Source: Luzula sylvatica
Lineage: Eukaryota > Streptophyta > Magnoliopsida > Poales > Juncaceae
Length of the DNA stretch: 64,000 nt
NCBI GenBank assembly: GCA_946800325.1
Contig: OX326956.1
Location: 21,860,356 to 21,924,355, forward strand
Reading direction: 5' to 3'
Part shown: positions 1-11,230 of the stretch, piece after piece
Layout of the letters: every line of letters starts with the position of its first letter
Numbering within the stretch: position 1 is the stretch's first letter
Made by a program: the position numbers and the translations under genes
Notes under the pieces: generated by a model
What the model was told of the DNA's origin: nothing
Databases searched by the model: none
Seen by the model: only the letters and a program-made list of their open reading frames with translations

Positions 1-1908
1 CAATAAGAAAGCCGCTGTCTCTAGGGCATATCCCCAAAACGATTTTGGAAGGGAAGTTTGACTCATCATAGATCGAACCATGTCCAACAAGGTCCGATTC
101 CTCCTCTCGGACACGTCATTCCATTGTGGTGTTCCTGCCGGAGTCCATTGTGGAACTATTCCACAATCTTTTAAATGATCTTCAAACTCATAACTCAAAT
201 ATTCGCCACCTCGATCCGATCGAATGGCTTTAATTTTCTTGCCAAGCTGATTTTCAACTTCGTTTTGAAACTCTTTGAACTTTTCAAATGTCTCCGCGTT
301 AGTACGCATCAAATAGATATATCCATATCTACTATGATCGTCTGTAAACGTAACAAAGTATCGATAGCCTCCTCTTGCCTCGATGCTCATCGGTCCACAC
401 ACATCGGAATGTATGAGTTCCAATAGATCGTTGGACCGCTCTCCGACCTTGGAGAACGGCGCCTTAGTCATCTTGCCAAGCAAACAAGATTCGCAATTCC
501 CAAATGAATCCAATTCAAATGAGTCTAGCATTCCATCTTTATGGAGTCTAGCAATGCGTTTCTCATTCACATGACCGAGACGACAATGCCAAAAGAAAGT
601 CTGATTATCAACTTTAGGTTTAATCCTTTTTGCATTAACGTTATATATGGACTTATTATTTCCGTGATCGAAATCCAACACATAAAGACCATTTTCTAAC
701 AGAACATTTCCATAGATAATAGACTCCTTACATATCGAAAACTCATTATTCCTAATAACGAATTCATAGCCATCATTGGCCAGTTTCGACACACTTATTA
801 TGTTCTTACGTAACGTTGGTACATAATAACAATTATTTAGTACTAAAATAAGTCCACTAGGCAAAGTCAAATTAACTACTCCTACGGCAAACGCAGCAAC
901 TCTTGCTCCATTCCCGACGCGTAGATCGACTTCGCCCTTTTCCAACCTTCGACTATTTTGAAGAACCTGCATATTTCGACAAATATGAGTCCCACAACCG
1001 GTATCCAATACCCAATTAGTCATAGTTGAAATATTAACTTCAATAACGTTAATACCTGAGAGGCCGGTCGCTGAAACCGACTTGCCCTTCTTCACCTCCT
1101 CGAGGTAAGACTTGCAATCGCGCTTCCAATGTCCAGCCTTGTGACAATGAAAGCACGTCTCATCCTTGGATTTCTCCTTTCCCCTTTTATTCGGCTTCGA
1201 ACGTTTCTTAGCCGAACCGCCCTTGGACTTTGATCTCTTACGATCCTTATTCTGAATTGTGAGAACATTTCCGGCAACTCTTGCCCTGTTCTCTCCGGAC
1301 GACTTTAACGTCTCCGATTCAAAATTCTTGAGTATTCCGTGAAGCTCAGGGATCGTCTTATCCATCGAATGCATGTGATAGTTAGTCACGAACGGAGAAA
1401 ACATTGGAGGAAGTGCACACAAGATCAAATCTTGTTGCATAATCTTCGACAATTTCTCTCCTAGCTTCTCAAGACGGTCTATGAGAGCTTGCACCTTCAA
1501 AACGTGAGTACTCACTGAAGACCCCGAGGGCATCTTGCAGTTTACTAACTCCTTGAGCGTACTGAACCGTTCAATACGCTCCTGCTCTTGGAACATTTCC
1601 TTGAGCACAACGTCTATGATGTGCACATCCGAGTCCTCAAACTGCTTTTGAAGACTAGCGTCCATACATGCCAACATGAGGCACGTAACATCATTTGAGT
1701 CCTTCTTAAGTTTCTCAAACGCGGCCATTTCTTCGGCCGTAGCATCGGGGCCCGGTTCTACTAGTTCCGTATCCAATACGTGACTTTTGCCCTCTTGCCT
1801 AAGAACTATTCTCAGGTTTCGGTGCCAGTCAAAGTAGTTCCGACCCACTAGCTTATCCTTTTCTAAAGTCGATCTAATCGACATGGTGTTGGTGTTACTA
1901 GAAGACAT
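1..1908 (-). CDS. Copia Gag-Pol polyprotein, N-terminal 636 residues (runs off left edge)
   Basis: I read the frame from the ATG at 1908-1906 to base 1 triplet by triplet and found no stop: 636 codons. Starting MSSSNTNTMSIRS, it has a gag domain, a CX2CX4HX4C zinc knuckle at residues 252-265 (CFHCHKAGHWKRDC), a retropepsin-like DTG site at about 302 (WVLDTGCGTH), a GAG-pre-integrase and zinc-binding segment with WHCRLGH at 440-446 and CESC at 472-475, and an integrase core. The likely DD35E triad is D502 (HSDVCGP), D565 (RSDRGGEY) and E601 (NDVSERRNRT). The last residues, FWGYALETAAFLL, are typical of Copia just downstream of the integrase core. Gag would form virus-like particles and Pol would process and integrate the cDNA. 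Most plant Copia elements have NGV where this has NDV. Since no disablement is visible, the element may be recent or active. Confidence 0.95.
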   Translation of the reverse strand, partial: MSSSNTNTMSIRSTLEKDKLVGRNYFDWHRNLRIVLRQEGKSHVLDTELVEPGPDATAEEMAAFEKLKKDSNDVTCLMLACMDASLQKQFEDSDVHIIDVVLKEMFQEQERIERFSTLKELVNCKMPSGSSVSTHVLKVQALIDRLEKLGEKLSKIMQQDLILCALPPMFSPFVTNYHMHSMDKTIPELHGILKNFESETLKSSGENRARVAGNVLTIQNKDRKRSKSKGGSAKKRSKPNKRGKEKSKDETCFHCHKAGHWKRDCKSYLEEVKKGKSVSATGLSGINVIEVNISTMTNWVLDTGCGTHICRNMQVLQNSRRLEKGEVDLRVGNGARVAAFAVGVVNLTLPSGLILVLNNCYYVPTLRKNIISVSKLANDGYEFVIRNNEFSICKESIIYGNVLLENGLYVLDFDHGNNKSIYNVNAKRIKPKVDNQTFFWHCRLGHVNEKRIARLHKDGMLDSFELDSFGNCESCLLGKMTKAPFSKVGERSNDLLELIHSDVCGPMSIEARGGYRYFVTFTDDHSRYGYIYLMRTNAETFEKFKEFQNEVENQLGKKIKAIRSDRGGEYLSYEFEDHLKDCGIVPQWTPAGTPQWNDVSERRNRTLLDMVRSMMSQTSLPKSFWGYALETAAFLL

Positions 1909-3608
1909 ATTCTACAAATGAAATAAAAGATTGATTACTAACGTTGCGTACTTATCTTATAGGGCTTATATGATGATTATATGATAGTGTTATTTTATCG
2001 AATCGATAACCCTCATACCGATCCGGGACTCCAAGTCCATAACACTCAAGACCCATATTTTACGATCCTCCCATAAGTGACTATGGCCGACAAATGAGAT
2101 CTCGATATTTTAGGTAGGATTAAATCCAATCGTATCCAATACGACTCTCGTTCCTTTATAGAATTTCGGTGACGAATCGTATCCAATACAATCCATGTTC
2201 CGTGTGTGCATTCTATCTATGCCCCGAACTCCAATCGGATTGGCTTGGACGGTTAAGTCACAACCATATCCATCGTATCGTTCAATTGAACTACTCACGT
2301 GCCCGACTATGGCCTGAAACCACGTGAGTCCCCAATTAACGCTTACCACCCGCACCAATATATATACAATAGTACGTGCCCGACTATGGCCTGAAACCAC
2401 GCACTATGTCATATCAATCTCGATGGTTGTGGATAAGGAAGGCATTTCCATGACTTAAATATTATGAGGGATCATGCCATTGCATGTTTCTAAATTCGTG
2501 ACATAATCATATTATATCACTATCACAAGATTTGTAAATGCATATGATTTATTTAGGGGGATTAATTATCTAATATGCTAGAATGTTTGATGCCGATCCA
2601 ATCGATATAAAGAACTCAAAATTCCGAGCTTCGTAGCCAAAATTATCGCGAAAACAAAAACAGCATCCAGAGAAGGGTCCGTTATAACGGACTTCCCCAT
2701 CCGTTGTAACGCAAGGGCCGTGGGGCGCGAGAAAACCTCGCCGGGGACGCGTCCGGGGCGCCAAAAACTGCCCCCGGGGCGGCAGAAAAACTGTTTTTCT
2801 GCACCCTTTCGGTATTTCATTAGAACGACACTAATACTTCGCTCAAATGAAATATATTACAACATGAAAGTTCTAGATAATCTCATTATCTAAGTAACCC
2901 AATTTGAACCATTCAAATCGGAATTTTCTACTGAAAGTTATACCAGTTTTAGTAAAATACGAACAAATGAAAAGGTAAGTTTATCCAATAGACACCTTTT
3001 CAACCAGAAAACTACAGACACCTTTTCAGTATTCTGTTGAAACAAAAATATTAAGTTGTTCCAACCGACTTTGAACGTGAACGAAAGTTCTAGATAATCT
3101 TATTATCTAACTAACCCAATTGGATTGGACTCAATTGCAGTTTCTATGCGACATATACGGACGTTTTAGTCTCTGTATGTCAAACAGTCGCACCCTTTCA
3201 GTATTTCATACAAACGACACTGATAATTCGTTCAAATGAAAAAACGTTCTGTATCAAAGTCATAGATAATCTCATTATCTAACTACGCCAATTTGATCCA
3301 ATCAATTTGGAGTTTTCCACTGAACATTATCTTAGTTTTACTCACTGTTTCGTATTCTAACTTTCTGCAGATTTTGCCGTTTCGTCCGTTTTCGCTCGTT
3401 TCCAAAACGATAAATCATGAAACTTTTTCACGATCATTCCTAGATACTCTCAATCAACTTTTGATCAATCTCTAGCGAATTCCACTTGTGATTTTAACGG
3501 AATTTGACTTTCTCTATATGTAACATCATGCAAACGGGTACGAACTTTGATAACCCGTGCGTATATCTAATATACGACTATGATTCGACCCTCGAATCGA
3601 TGGCGATC
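1909..3608 (-). other. Untranslated leader of Copia A between PBS and gag
   Basis: About 1.7 kb separate the primer-binding site from the gag ATG, which is long for a Copia leader. No convincing reading frame lies in it. It holds a GC-rich block (about 2690-2790) and three copies of an 8-bp inverted repeat with a 3-nt loop (2874-2892, 3091-3109, 3263-3281), each within a roughly 170-220-bp unit that recurs in the LTR. It should carry packaging, dimerisation or translation signals; that role is inferred. Confidence 0.7.
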
Positions 3609-3620
3609 GCTCTGATACCA
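3609..3620 (-). other. Primer-binding site of Copia A (initiator tRNA-Met)
   Basis: On the minus strand the 12 bases read TGGTATCAGAGC, the standard plant Copia site complementary to the 3' end of initiator tRNA-Met. One base separates it from the LTR, which begins TG on the plus strand at 3622. Confidence 0.92.
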
Positions 3621-3621
3621 C

Positions 3622-4597
3622 TGATGGGGAATATCCCCGGCCCCGGGCCCGCGCAGCGGATATGTAGGCCCGGTCCGGTTCCCCGATTCCCGAGATCACG
3701 CCACGACTTCGAGGGTACGATGCAAATAGAAGGTTAGATCCATACCAGTTCCAAATTGATGGAACACGAAGGGTTGATCGCTGCCTCCTATTCCTCCGGT
3801 CACGTTGGTGACTTTACGCGCGTCCCACACCGTGCGTCCTTCACCGTTCGTTCCCGTTCTTCGATCCTTCGGTTCGATCACAACGGAGAGCCCCAAGTGT
3901 TGCTCCTCCACACGTATCCACCTTGAGTCGGAAGACGCCGGACACGGATACACCTGCCTAGACGATGTATCGGTGCACTTGCTTGATCTCGATCGATTCT
4001 CTATTAATCTCTCTTCGTGCCTTTTCACTCACAAAAGATCAAATCTGAATTTGCTCTTTTTCTTGTGTCTTGGGCAGAATATTGCTTTGAATTACTTCTG
4101 AATTCCTTAGTGAAGATGAGAGAGAAAATCCTATTTATACCTAATAGGATAAGGATTAGCCAAAAGGCATGTATATCCAATATACACCCTTTCACACAGA
4201 AAACTGTATGAACCTGTTCAGTATTCTGTCCAGACGAAATTGATAAATTTCTCTGACAGAAAATCAACCAACACGAAAGTTGTAGATAATCTTATTATCT
4301 ACTCAACCCAATTTGGCCCAGCCCAATTGGAGTTCGTATGCCAATGTTATGACTGTTTTACTAACTGTATGTCATACTGTTGCACCCTTTCGGTATTTCA
4401 CAGAAACGACACTTATACTTCGTTCATATGAAATATATTTCTATATGAAGGTTGTAGATAATCTCATTATCTATCTAACCCAATTTGAACCATTATAATT
4501 GGATTTTCCCACTGAAAGTTATGGCCACGAATGTACGACTACATTCGTTTATCCTTGTGTACACTTTTACGGTTGATCCGAAACTGTATTTCTTTCA
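3622..4597 (-). repeat. 5' LTR of Copia A (976 bp)
   Basis: The LTR begins TG (3622) and ends CA (4597), next to the PBS. It is homologous to LTR B (8330-9368) and more distantly to the solo LTR at 33105-33971. It contains two copies of the hairpin-forming dyad tagataatc(t/c)..attatcta (4283-4301, 4454-4472) and a minus-strand TATA box. The inner half is noticeably less like LTR B than the outer 500 bp. Confidence 0.9.
4132..4139 (-). promoter_or_regulatory. TATA box of LTR A
   Basis: The minus strand reads TATAAATA. The same octamer is at the matching place in LTR B (8875-8882) and in the diverged solo LTR (33618-33625). Conservation across three copies supports it as the LTR promoter, transcribing leftwards into the PBS and gag. 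Confidence 0.75.
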
Positions 4598-4649
4598 GTT
4601 ATTTGGGAGTCTAATTATTCTAAATAATTATTCTTATGAATCGACAAAA

Positions 4650-6607
4650 CCCAGAAAGTAATGAAATCAAGTTCTAAACTTGATAATTTACATGGATCGA
4701 ATCTCAGATTTCATGACACCATGTCATGTGGAATCAACTTTTCATAGCATCCTTGTAGGATATCGAATCATCATATGATTTCGATCTATCATCATTAGCC
4801 ACGATAAATCCGTATTTACCGGCTTATGATATAGCCTACTAAATCTACGAAAAATTCCTTTGTGTGTTCGACTTGCGGTCATCAATTCTTGATGAAGCCA
4901 TGTCAACTTTCATCGGTACAATGTTCATTTTCAGATCTCGAACTCTTTCGAGATTTATTCTACTCCCACTAGCCCGCATAGAGATAAATGGCACCAAGTT
5001 CCAAACTTGTGCGCATCTAGTCCTCCTCCAAGAAGGCATCTCTTCGAGCCACGAAAATCTCATTTTCGTTGGGACGTTAGAACTAATACCCTTTAGTTTC
5101 CTTAAGGATAAATGAACAATTTCCAGATTTGGGATTGAGTTTAACCGAAACAAATTTCGAAATACACTCACATCCTCAAATCTGTACAAGTGACAACTTC
5201 GGAACCATTCCGATCCATATCTCATATGGCGTCTTTTGTACCGATTAGAAGGTTTATGGTTCATATCTTATATGCAACCATTCATTAGTGCCGCTGTCTC
5301 AAGGGCGTATCCCCAAAACATTTTTGGGAGATCTTATTGACTCATCATTTATCGAACCATGTCCAACATGCGTTCATTTCCTCTTTTCGGACACATCTCA
5401 ATGTTCCGAATAAAGGCAATCGTGAAACGATTCCACAATCATAAATGATCATCAATATTCATAACTCAAATATCGCCTCTTCGATCCTATCGAAAGGTTT
5501 AGCTCAAATACTCGCCTTCTCGATCCTATCGAAAAGTTTTGATTTTCTTGCTTAGTTGATTTCGTATTTCGTTTTTGAAACTCTTTGAACCTTTCAAAAG
5601 TCTCCATTTCGGCACGCATTAAATAAATATTTTCATATCTACTTTGACCGTCCATAAACGTAACAAAATACCGATAGCCTCCTCTTGCCTCGGAACTTAT
5701 CGGAACATTACATCTAAATGTAATTTCCAATAATTCGTTGGATCTTTCTCCAACCTTTGGAGAATGATGCCATTGTTGTCTTGCCTAATAAATAAGTATC
5801 GCATTAATCAATCGAATCTAATTCGGATGATTCTAGCAATCCATCACATGGAATCTAGATACGCGAGTCTTGTTTATATAGCTAAAACGGCAATGCCAAA
5901 GGAAGCAATCAACTTCTAGGTTTAATCCTCCTCGGATTTCATCATTATTTGAGTCATTAGTTTGGACAACTCTTTGTCCGAACTCTCCATTTTGGAAAAC
6001 ATTTTCCCAAAATACCCTTAGACATACATTTCTTTCGATCCCGCTTTTGAATTACAAGGACATCCACGCATCTATATGCATTGGATTCCTCGGATACTCT
6101 GAGCATCTCCAATTCAAATTTAAATCGCATCATATGCAATTTCGGGATCGACTTATCTATCGAATGCATATGATATTCGGTCACGAACATCAAATCTCGT
6201 ACCATCAACACACGAGTGTTAATCAAAGACCCATAAGGCGTCTCAAAATTAACCTACTCTTTGAGCCGCATTGAGTCATTCAACGCGCTCTAGCTCTTGA
6301 AACTATTTCATAAGCGTTGTGTTTTACTTTCATATACACCCGAATTCTCAAACAATTTTGAGAAATTTGCGTCTATACATGCCACCACAAGGCACGTAAT
6401 ATTGTTCGATTCCTTCTTAAGTTTATCGAATCCGGCTTTCTCTAAAGCCAAAGCTTCGAGCCCCGAATCTACCATTTCCGTGTCCAACACGTTCCTTTAA
6501 GTCTAAAGAACTATTCTTTAACTATCAAGGTTAATCATGGTAATTCCGGCCCAAAAGCTATCTATCATATCGATCTCTACGATATATTTGGTGTTGCTTG
6601 AAAACAT
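4650..6607 (-). pseudogene. Degenerate Copia B gag-pol
   Basis: Homology to the gag-pol of element A is clear, but it is broken by many frameshifts, stops and deletions. The gag start is recognisable at 6607-6605 (MFSSNT). The zinc-knuckle and protease stretch is largely deleted between about 5930 and 6060. Integrase pieces include GGYRYFVTFMDGQSRY near 5650. A post-integrase piece reads NENEIFVARRDAFLEED near 5010-5060, and an early reverse-transcriptase piece near 4690-4720 reads like MKSEIRSM followed by NYQV. The last two show that B originally continued into reverse transcriptase before A inserted. No functional product is possible. Confidence 0.85.
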
Positions 6608-8316
6608 AATTCTAAACGGATGATGAAGATTAACTCCTAACCGTGCGTACTTAATCTATATGCTTATATGATGAATATATGATAGTGTTATTTTATCGAA
6701 TCGATAACCCTCATACCGATACGGGACTCCAAGTCCATAACACTCAAGACCCATATTTCCGTTCCTCCCACAAGTGACTTTAGCCTATCGGGTGGGATCC
6801 CGTTATTTAGGTAGGATTATATCCAATCGTATCCAATACGACTCTTGAACCTTTATAGGATTTCGGTGATGGATCGTATCCAATACAATCCCAGTTCCGT
6901 GTGTGCATCCTATCTATGCCCCGAACTCCAATCTGATTGGCCTGGACGGTTAAGTCACAACCATCTCCAACGTATCGTTCAAATAAGCTACTAGTGAGTC
7001 GACTTTAGCCTGTGCCTCACAAGTCCTGATTTAACGCTTGCCACCCTTTCGATTGTTTCAATATCACGTGCCCGACTTTAGCCTGAACCCACGTGAAACG
7101 TAACACCGAACTCGGTAGTTGTGGATATGGAAGGCATTTCCATGACTTAAATATTATGAGGGATCATGCCATTGCATGTTTCTAAATCCGTGACATAATC
7201 ATATTATATCACTATCACAAGATTTGTAAATGCATATGATTTATTTAGGTAAATTAATTATTCTAAATAATTACTTGTCCTATATGCAAGTATGTTTGAT
7301 GCCGATCAAATCGATATAAAGAACTCAAAATTCCGAGCTTCGTAGCCAAAGTAATCGCGAAAACAAAAACAGCATCCAGAGAAGGGTCCGTTATAACGGA
7401 CTGCCCCATCCGTTGTAACGCAGGGGCCGTGGGGCGCGAGAAAACCTCGCCCGGGACGCGTCCGGGGCGCCAAAAACTGGCCCCGGGGCGGCAGAAAACT
7501 GTTTTTCCGCACCCTTTCGTTATTTCATTAGAACGACACTAATACTTCGCTCAAATGAAATATATTACAACATGAAAGTTCTAGATAATCTCATTATCTA
7601 ACTAACCCAATTTGAACCATTCAAATCGGAATTTTCTACTGAAAGTTATACCAGTTTTAGTAAAATACGAACAAATGAAAAGGTAAGTTTATCCAATAAA
7701 CACCTTTTCAACCAGAAAACTACAGACACCTTTTCAGTATTCTGTTGAAACAAAAATATTAAATTGTTCCAACCGACTTTGAACGTGAACGAAAGTTCTA
7801 GATAATCTTATTATCTAACTAACCCAATTGGATTGGACTCAATTGGAGTTTCGATGCGACATATACGGACGTTTTAGTCTCTGTATGTCAAACAGTCGCA
7901 CCCTTTCAGTATTCCATAAAAACGACACTGATAATTCGTTCAAATGAAAAAACTTTCTGTATCAAAGTCCTAGATAATCCAATTATCTAACTACGCCAAT
8001 TTGATCCAATCAATTTGGAGTTTCCCACTGAAAATTATCTTAGTTTTACTCACTGTTTCGTATTCTAATTTTCTGCAGATTTTGCCGTTTCGTCCGTTTT
8101 CGCTCGTTTCCAAAACGATAAATCATGAAACCTTTTCACGATCATTCCTAGATACTCTCAATCAACTTTTGATCGATCTCTAGCGAATTCCACTTGTGAT
8201 TTTAACGGAATTTGACTTTCTCTATATGTAACATCATGCAAACGGGTACGAACTTTGATAACCCGTGCGTATATCTAATATACGACTATGATTCGACCCT
8301 CGAATCGATGGCGATC
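6608..8316 (-). other. Untranslated leader of Copia B
   Basis: This is the counterpart of 1909-3608, of similar length. It is roughly 88 percent like A in its gag-proximal half and far closer in its LTR-proximal half (estimated by eye). Three hairpin dyads are present (7582-7600, 7799-7817, and 7971-7989 with a changed loop). No supported coding region. Confidence 0.7.
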
Positions 8317-8328
8317 GCTCTGATACCA
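8317..8328 (-). other. Primer-binding site of Copia B
   Basis: This is the same initiator tRNA-Met complement as in A (TGGTATCAGAGC on the minus strand), again one base from the LTR. It is intact although the coding region is ruined. Confidence 0.9.
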
Positions 8329-8329
8329 C

Positions 8330-9368
8330 TGTTGGAGAATATCCCCGGCCCCGGACCCGCGCAGCGGATATGTAGGCCCGATCCGGTTCCCCGATTCCCG
8401 AGATCACGCCATGACTTCGAGGGTACGATGCGAATAGAAGGATAGATCTATACCAGCGTGAAATTGATCACGCACGAAGGGTTGATCGCCGCCTTCTATC
8501 TCCTGTCACGTTGGTGACAATCCGCGCGTCCCATACCACGCGTCTTTCACCGTTCGTTGACCGTCTTCTCACTCCTTGAGTCGATCACAATCCAAGAGCC
8601 ACAATTGTCGCTCCTCTACTTGTATCCACCGTGAGTCGCAAGACGTCGGTCGCGGATGCACCTGCCTAGACGATGCACCGGCGAACTTGCTTGATCTAAT
8701 CGATTCTCTATTACTCGAGAAACTCCTTTCTCGATTTCTCTCTCTTCGCACCCTTTCACTCACTAAAGATCAAATCTGAATTTGCTCTTTTCTTGTGTAT
8801 ATTGGGCAGAATAATCACTTGCTTAGAATGATTCAACTGATTGAATTGCTTAGTGAAGATGAGAGAGAAAATCATATTTATACCTAAATAGGATAAGGAT
8901 TAGCCAAAAGGCATGTATATCCAATATACACCCTTTCACACAGAAAACTGTATGAACCTGTTCAGTATTCTGTCCAGACGAAATTGATAAATTTCTCTGA
9001 CAGAAAATCAACCAACACGAAAGTTGTAGATAATCTTATTATCTACACAACCGTAGATAATCTTATTATCTACACAACCCAATTTGGCCCAGCCCAATTG
9101 GAGTTCGTATGCAAAAGTTATGACTGTTTTACTAACTGTATGTCATACTGTTGCACCCTTTCGGTATTTCACAGAAACGACACTTATACTTCGTTCATAT
9201 GAAATATATTTCTATATGAAGGTTGTAGATAATCTCATTATCTATCTAACCCAATTTGAACCATTCTAATTGGATTTTCCCACTGAAAGTTATGGCCACG
9301 AATGTACGACTACATTCGTTTATCCTTGTGTACACTTTTACGGTTGATCCGAAACTGTATTTCTTTCA
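8330..9368 (-). repeat. 5' LTR of Copia B (1039 bp)
   Basis: The LTR begins TG (8330) and ends CA (9368). It is about 63 bp longer than LTR A, partly because the hairpin dyad plus its flank is duplicated in tandem (9027-9045 and 9054-9072; a further copy is at 9226-9244). Kiwellin coding sequence begins directly after it. Confidence 0.9.
8875..8882 (-). promoter_or_regulatory. TATA box of LTR B
   Basis: Minus-strand TATAAATA at the position equivalent to 4132-4139 of LTR A. Confidence 0.7.
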
Positions 9369-9370
9369 TG

Positions 9371-9832
9371 TATACCCTCAGTACCGGTGCTCTCCTCCCG
9401 TCACCACCATCACCGACGCCACCATGGATGTCGGTGGATTTGGTTCTGCCAGCGATGGCGGTGGCCCTGCCGAATGCGATAGTACAAAGTTCATTCGTAC
9501 AATTATTCCAGATTTTTTCTCTCTAATTATTGGTAATATTGATTTGATTAACAGATAATTACCACGATAACAGCGAATTGGTGGTTGCGCTCCCGACTGG
9601 TTGGTACAATGGCGGAATTAGGTGTTTGAAGAAGATAAGGATAAACGGTAACGGAAAATCAGTGTTGGCCAAAGTGGTCGACGAGTGCGATTCGGTTAAC
9701 GGTTGCACGACAGATCAAAATTACGAGCCTCCTTGTCCGCCCGACGTGATAAACGCATCGCCCGGCGTGTGGGACGCGCTCGGTATAAATCAAGATAAAA
9801 TGGAAGTTCCTTTTACCTGGTCCGACGCTTGA
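9371..9832 (+). pseudogene. Ka1: kiwellin-like gene truncated by Copia B
   Basis: This is the 3' part of a kiwellin / ripening-related gene, matching Ka2 from about residue 65 ([11 protein letters not shown]) to the stop at 9832. The exon piece runs 9371-9481. An intron (9482-9554, GT...AG, 73 nt) sits at exactly the position of the Ka2 intron, and exon 2 (9555-9832) ends in TWSDA. Both exon pieces stay open, so the only visible damage is loss of the promoter, signal peptide and first cysteines through retrotransposon insertion. The missing part should lie left of the nested Copia elements. An unrelated MITE sits just after the stop. Confidence 0.9.
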
Positions 9833-9858
9833 AAACTGAAGAACATAATAATTTGTAG

Positions 9859-10399
9859 GGGCTAGGTTCAATGGCCAACATTCTTGTTTGACCAACTCGG
9901 CCAACAACGTTTATTTCTCAAATTATATAAATGAAAATTAAATTTTAACCGTATAGATGTAATCTATATCATTTAGATATGTTGTAGAACAAATTTTGTT
10001 TCGTTTGCATTTTTCTATCTAACAAAATCGATAAACTATTTTCACAACCGTCTATTTCGGTATTTTTTTGGATTTCGATGAAAGAAAAGTCGAAACATTG
10101 TAAAAATTAATCTAAAGTCTATCTATATAATTTAAATTAAATCCAATGAAAAAAATTCGAATTTTAAAATTGATTTCATGATGAATCATGTCGTAAATAT
10201 TCTCATCCGTCAATATCTTTACGTATCGTGATGGAGATGATAAAAATATTTATTTTTCATGAAATTAAATCTATAACATTGTCAAGTGATGTATATCACA
10301 TCTATGCGGTTGGATTTTTATTTTCATGTATATATTGTGAGAAATAAACGTTGTTGGCCGAGTTGGCCAAACAATAGTGTTGGCCATTGAACCTAGTCC
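9859..10399. mobile_element. Mutator-type MITE (541 bp) in the 3' flank of Ka1
   Basis: Long terminal inverted repeats start gggctaggttcaatggcc at the left and, inverted, ggactaggttcaatggcc at the right; similarity continues for about 80 bp. The nine bases aatttgtag flank both ends (9850-9858, 10400-10408). The matching place after Ka2 (about 37434) has an uninterrupted site, which confirms insertion and boundaries. No coding capacity. Confidence 0.92.
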
Positions 10400-10525
10400 A
10401 ATTTGTAGATAGGTATTATGTATTTGATATGTCATATAATTCTTGAATTATTTGATTTAAGCATAGTTTATGGTTGTCAAGAATTTATGAAATCAATTTT
10501 ACAATTACAAATCGTATATACAAAG

Positions 10526-11177
10526 CAGTGTTGCAAAAAACGACATAAAACGATATAAAATGGTAAAATAAAATAAAACGGTGTCAGATAGTACTGTTTT
10601 CTATAAAAAAATATTGTCTTTGACTTTTTTTTTACACCATTTTTTCATTAAAAAAAATTGTTTTTTTGAGTAATTTGTTTTTTTTTTTTTGGCATTAAAA
10701 ATCGTAGGCGTTTTTTAGTAAATTTGGAGAGAGATCAAAAACTTTCTTCCAAATAATAGTTGTAATTAATAGAATTTTGTGTCTAATTCGTACATGAACA
10801 AGATGTTAACTCTGATCCAGCTTATTATGCTCAATTATTTTGTTGTTTAATTCCGATTGACGCATCTAATTATTTGATTTTTTTTGGTCTAATTAGGTAG
10901 CTAAGAAGATTTATTCTGATCGTTTAGGTCGATGGACATTTATTCGGTATGTTTTATTAGTACTCCGTATGTTTTTTTTTTAATTTTGGACTTTCGTGCA
11001 TGTTTAAGTTGAATTATTATATTTTTGTTTGTTTTATTTTTAAATTTTTATTATAATTGTTATAAAATATTGTCGATTTAAGTAATCGTTTTTTTTACCG
11101 TTTTACTATCGTTTTACAGTAAAACATTAAAATCGTGACCGACCGTACCGTACCGTTTTTCGTCATTTGCAACATTG
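10526..11177. mobile_element. hAT-type MITE (652 bp)
   Basis: Ends are CAGTGTTGCAAA and, inverted, CAATGTTGCAAA. The 8-bp target duplication atacaaag lies at 10518-10525 and 11178-11185. Copy 2 has the empty site near 37550. The interior is T-rich and shows no transposase. Confidence 0.9.
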
Positions 11178-11230
11178 ATACAAAGTGTTCGTGAAATGCT
11201 GACGAGATATTAATGTCGAAAATTAATTAA

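Larger units (their letters stand above)
1..4597 (-). mobile_element. Ty1/Copia retrotransposon A, 5' two-thirds, apparently young
   Basis: Read on the minus strand, the element runs from its 5' LTR (3622-4597) through a tRNA-Met-type primer-binding site (3609-3620), a long leader and an open gag-pol frame (1908 down to 1), then leaves the window inside integrase. Reverse transcriptase, RNase H, polypurine tract and 3' LTR must lie to the left. The order protease, integrase and then (predicted) reverse transcriptase makes it Copia, not Gypsy. Its outer LTR end at 4597 abuts the early reverse-transcriptase region of element B, so A was inserted into B. The predicted target duplication is the five bases at 4598-4602; its left partner is outside the window. 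Confidence 0.93.
4598..9368 (-). mobile_element. Ty1/Copia retrotransposon B, decayed, interrupted by A
   Basis: Element B keeps its 5' LTR (8330-9368), PBS, leader and damaged gag, integrase and early reverse-transcriptase region; element A interrupts it at 4597/4598. Its right end lies inside kiwellin gene Ka1, with 9369-9373 (tgtat) as the likely target duplication. The rest of B and the 5' part of Ka1 should lie left of the window. From about 6690 rightwards its leader and LTR are strikingly close to A, while its coding region is much more diverged. Confidence 0.85.

Noticed and set aside
3696..4028. 110-codon minus-strand frame in the LTR
   Set aside because: It falls within LTR A, is not conserved as a frame in LTR B or the solo LTR, and has no domain.
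4598..4615. Possible polypurine tract marking LTR A as the 3' LTR of element B
   Set aside because: The sequence beside the LTR is not purine- or pyrimidine-rich, and B's pol reads on into reverse transcriptase up to this point, so a nested insertion of A fits better than a shared LTR.
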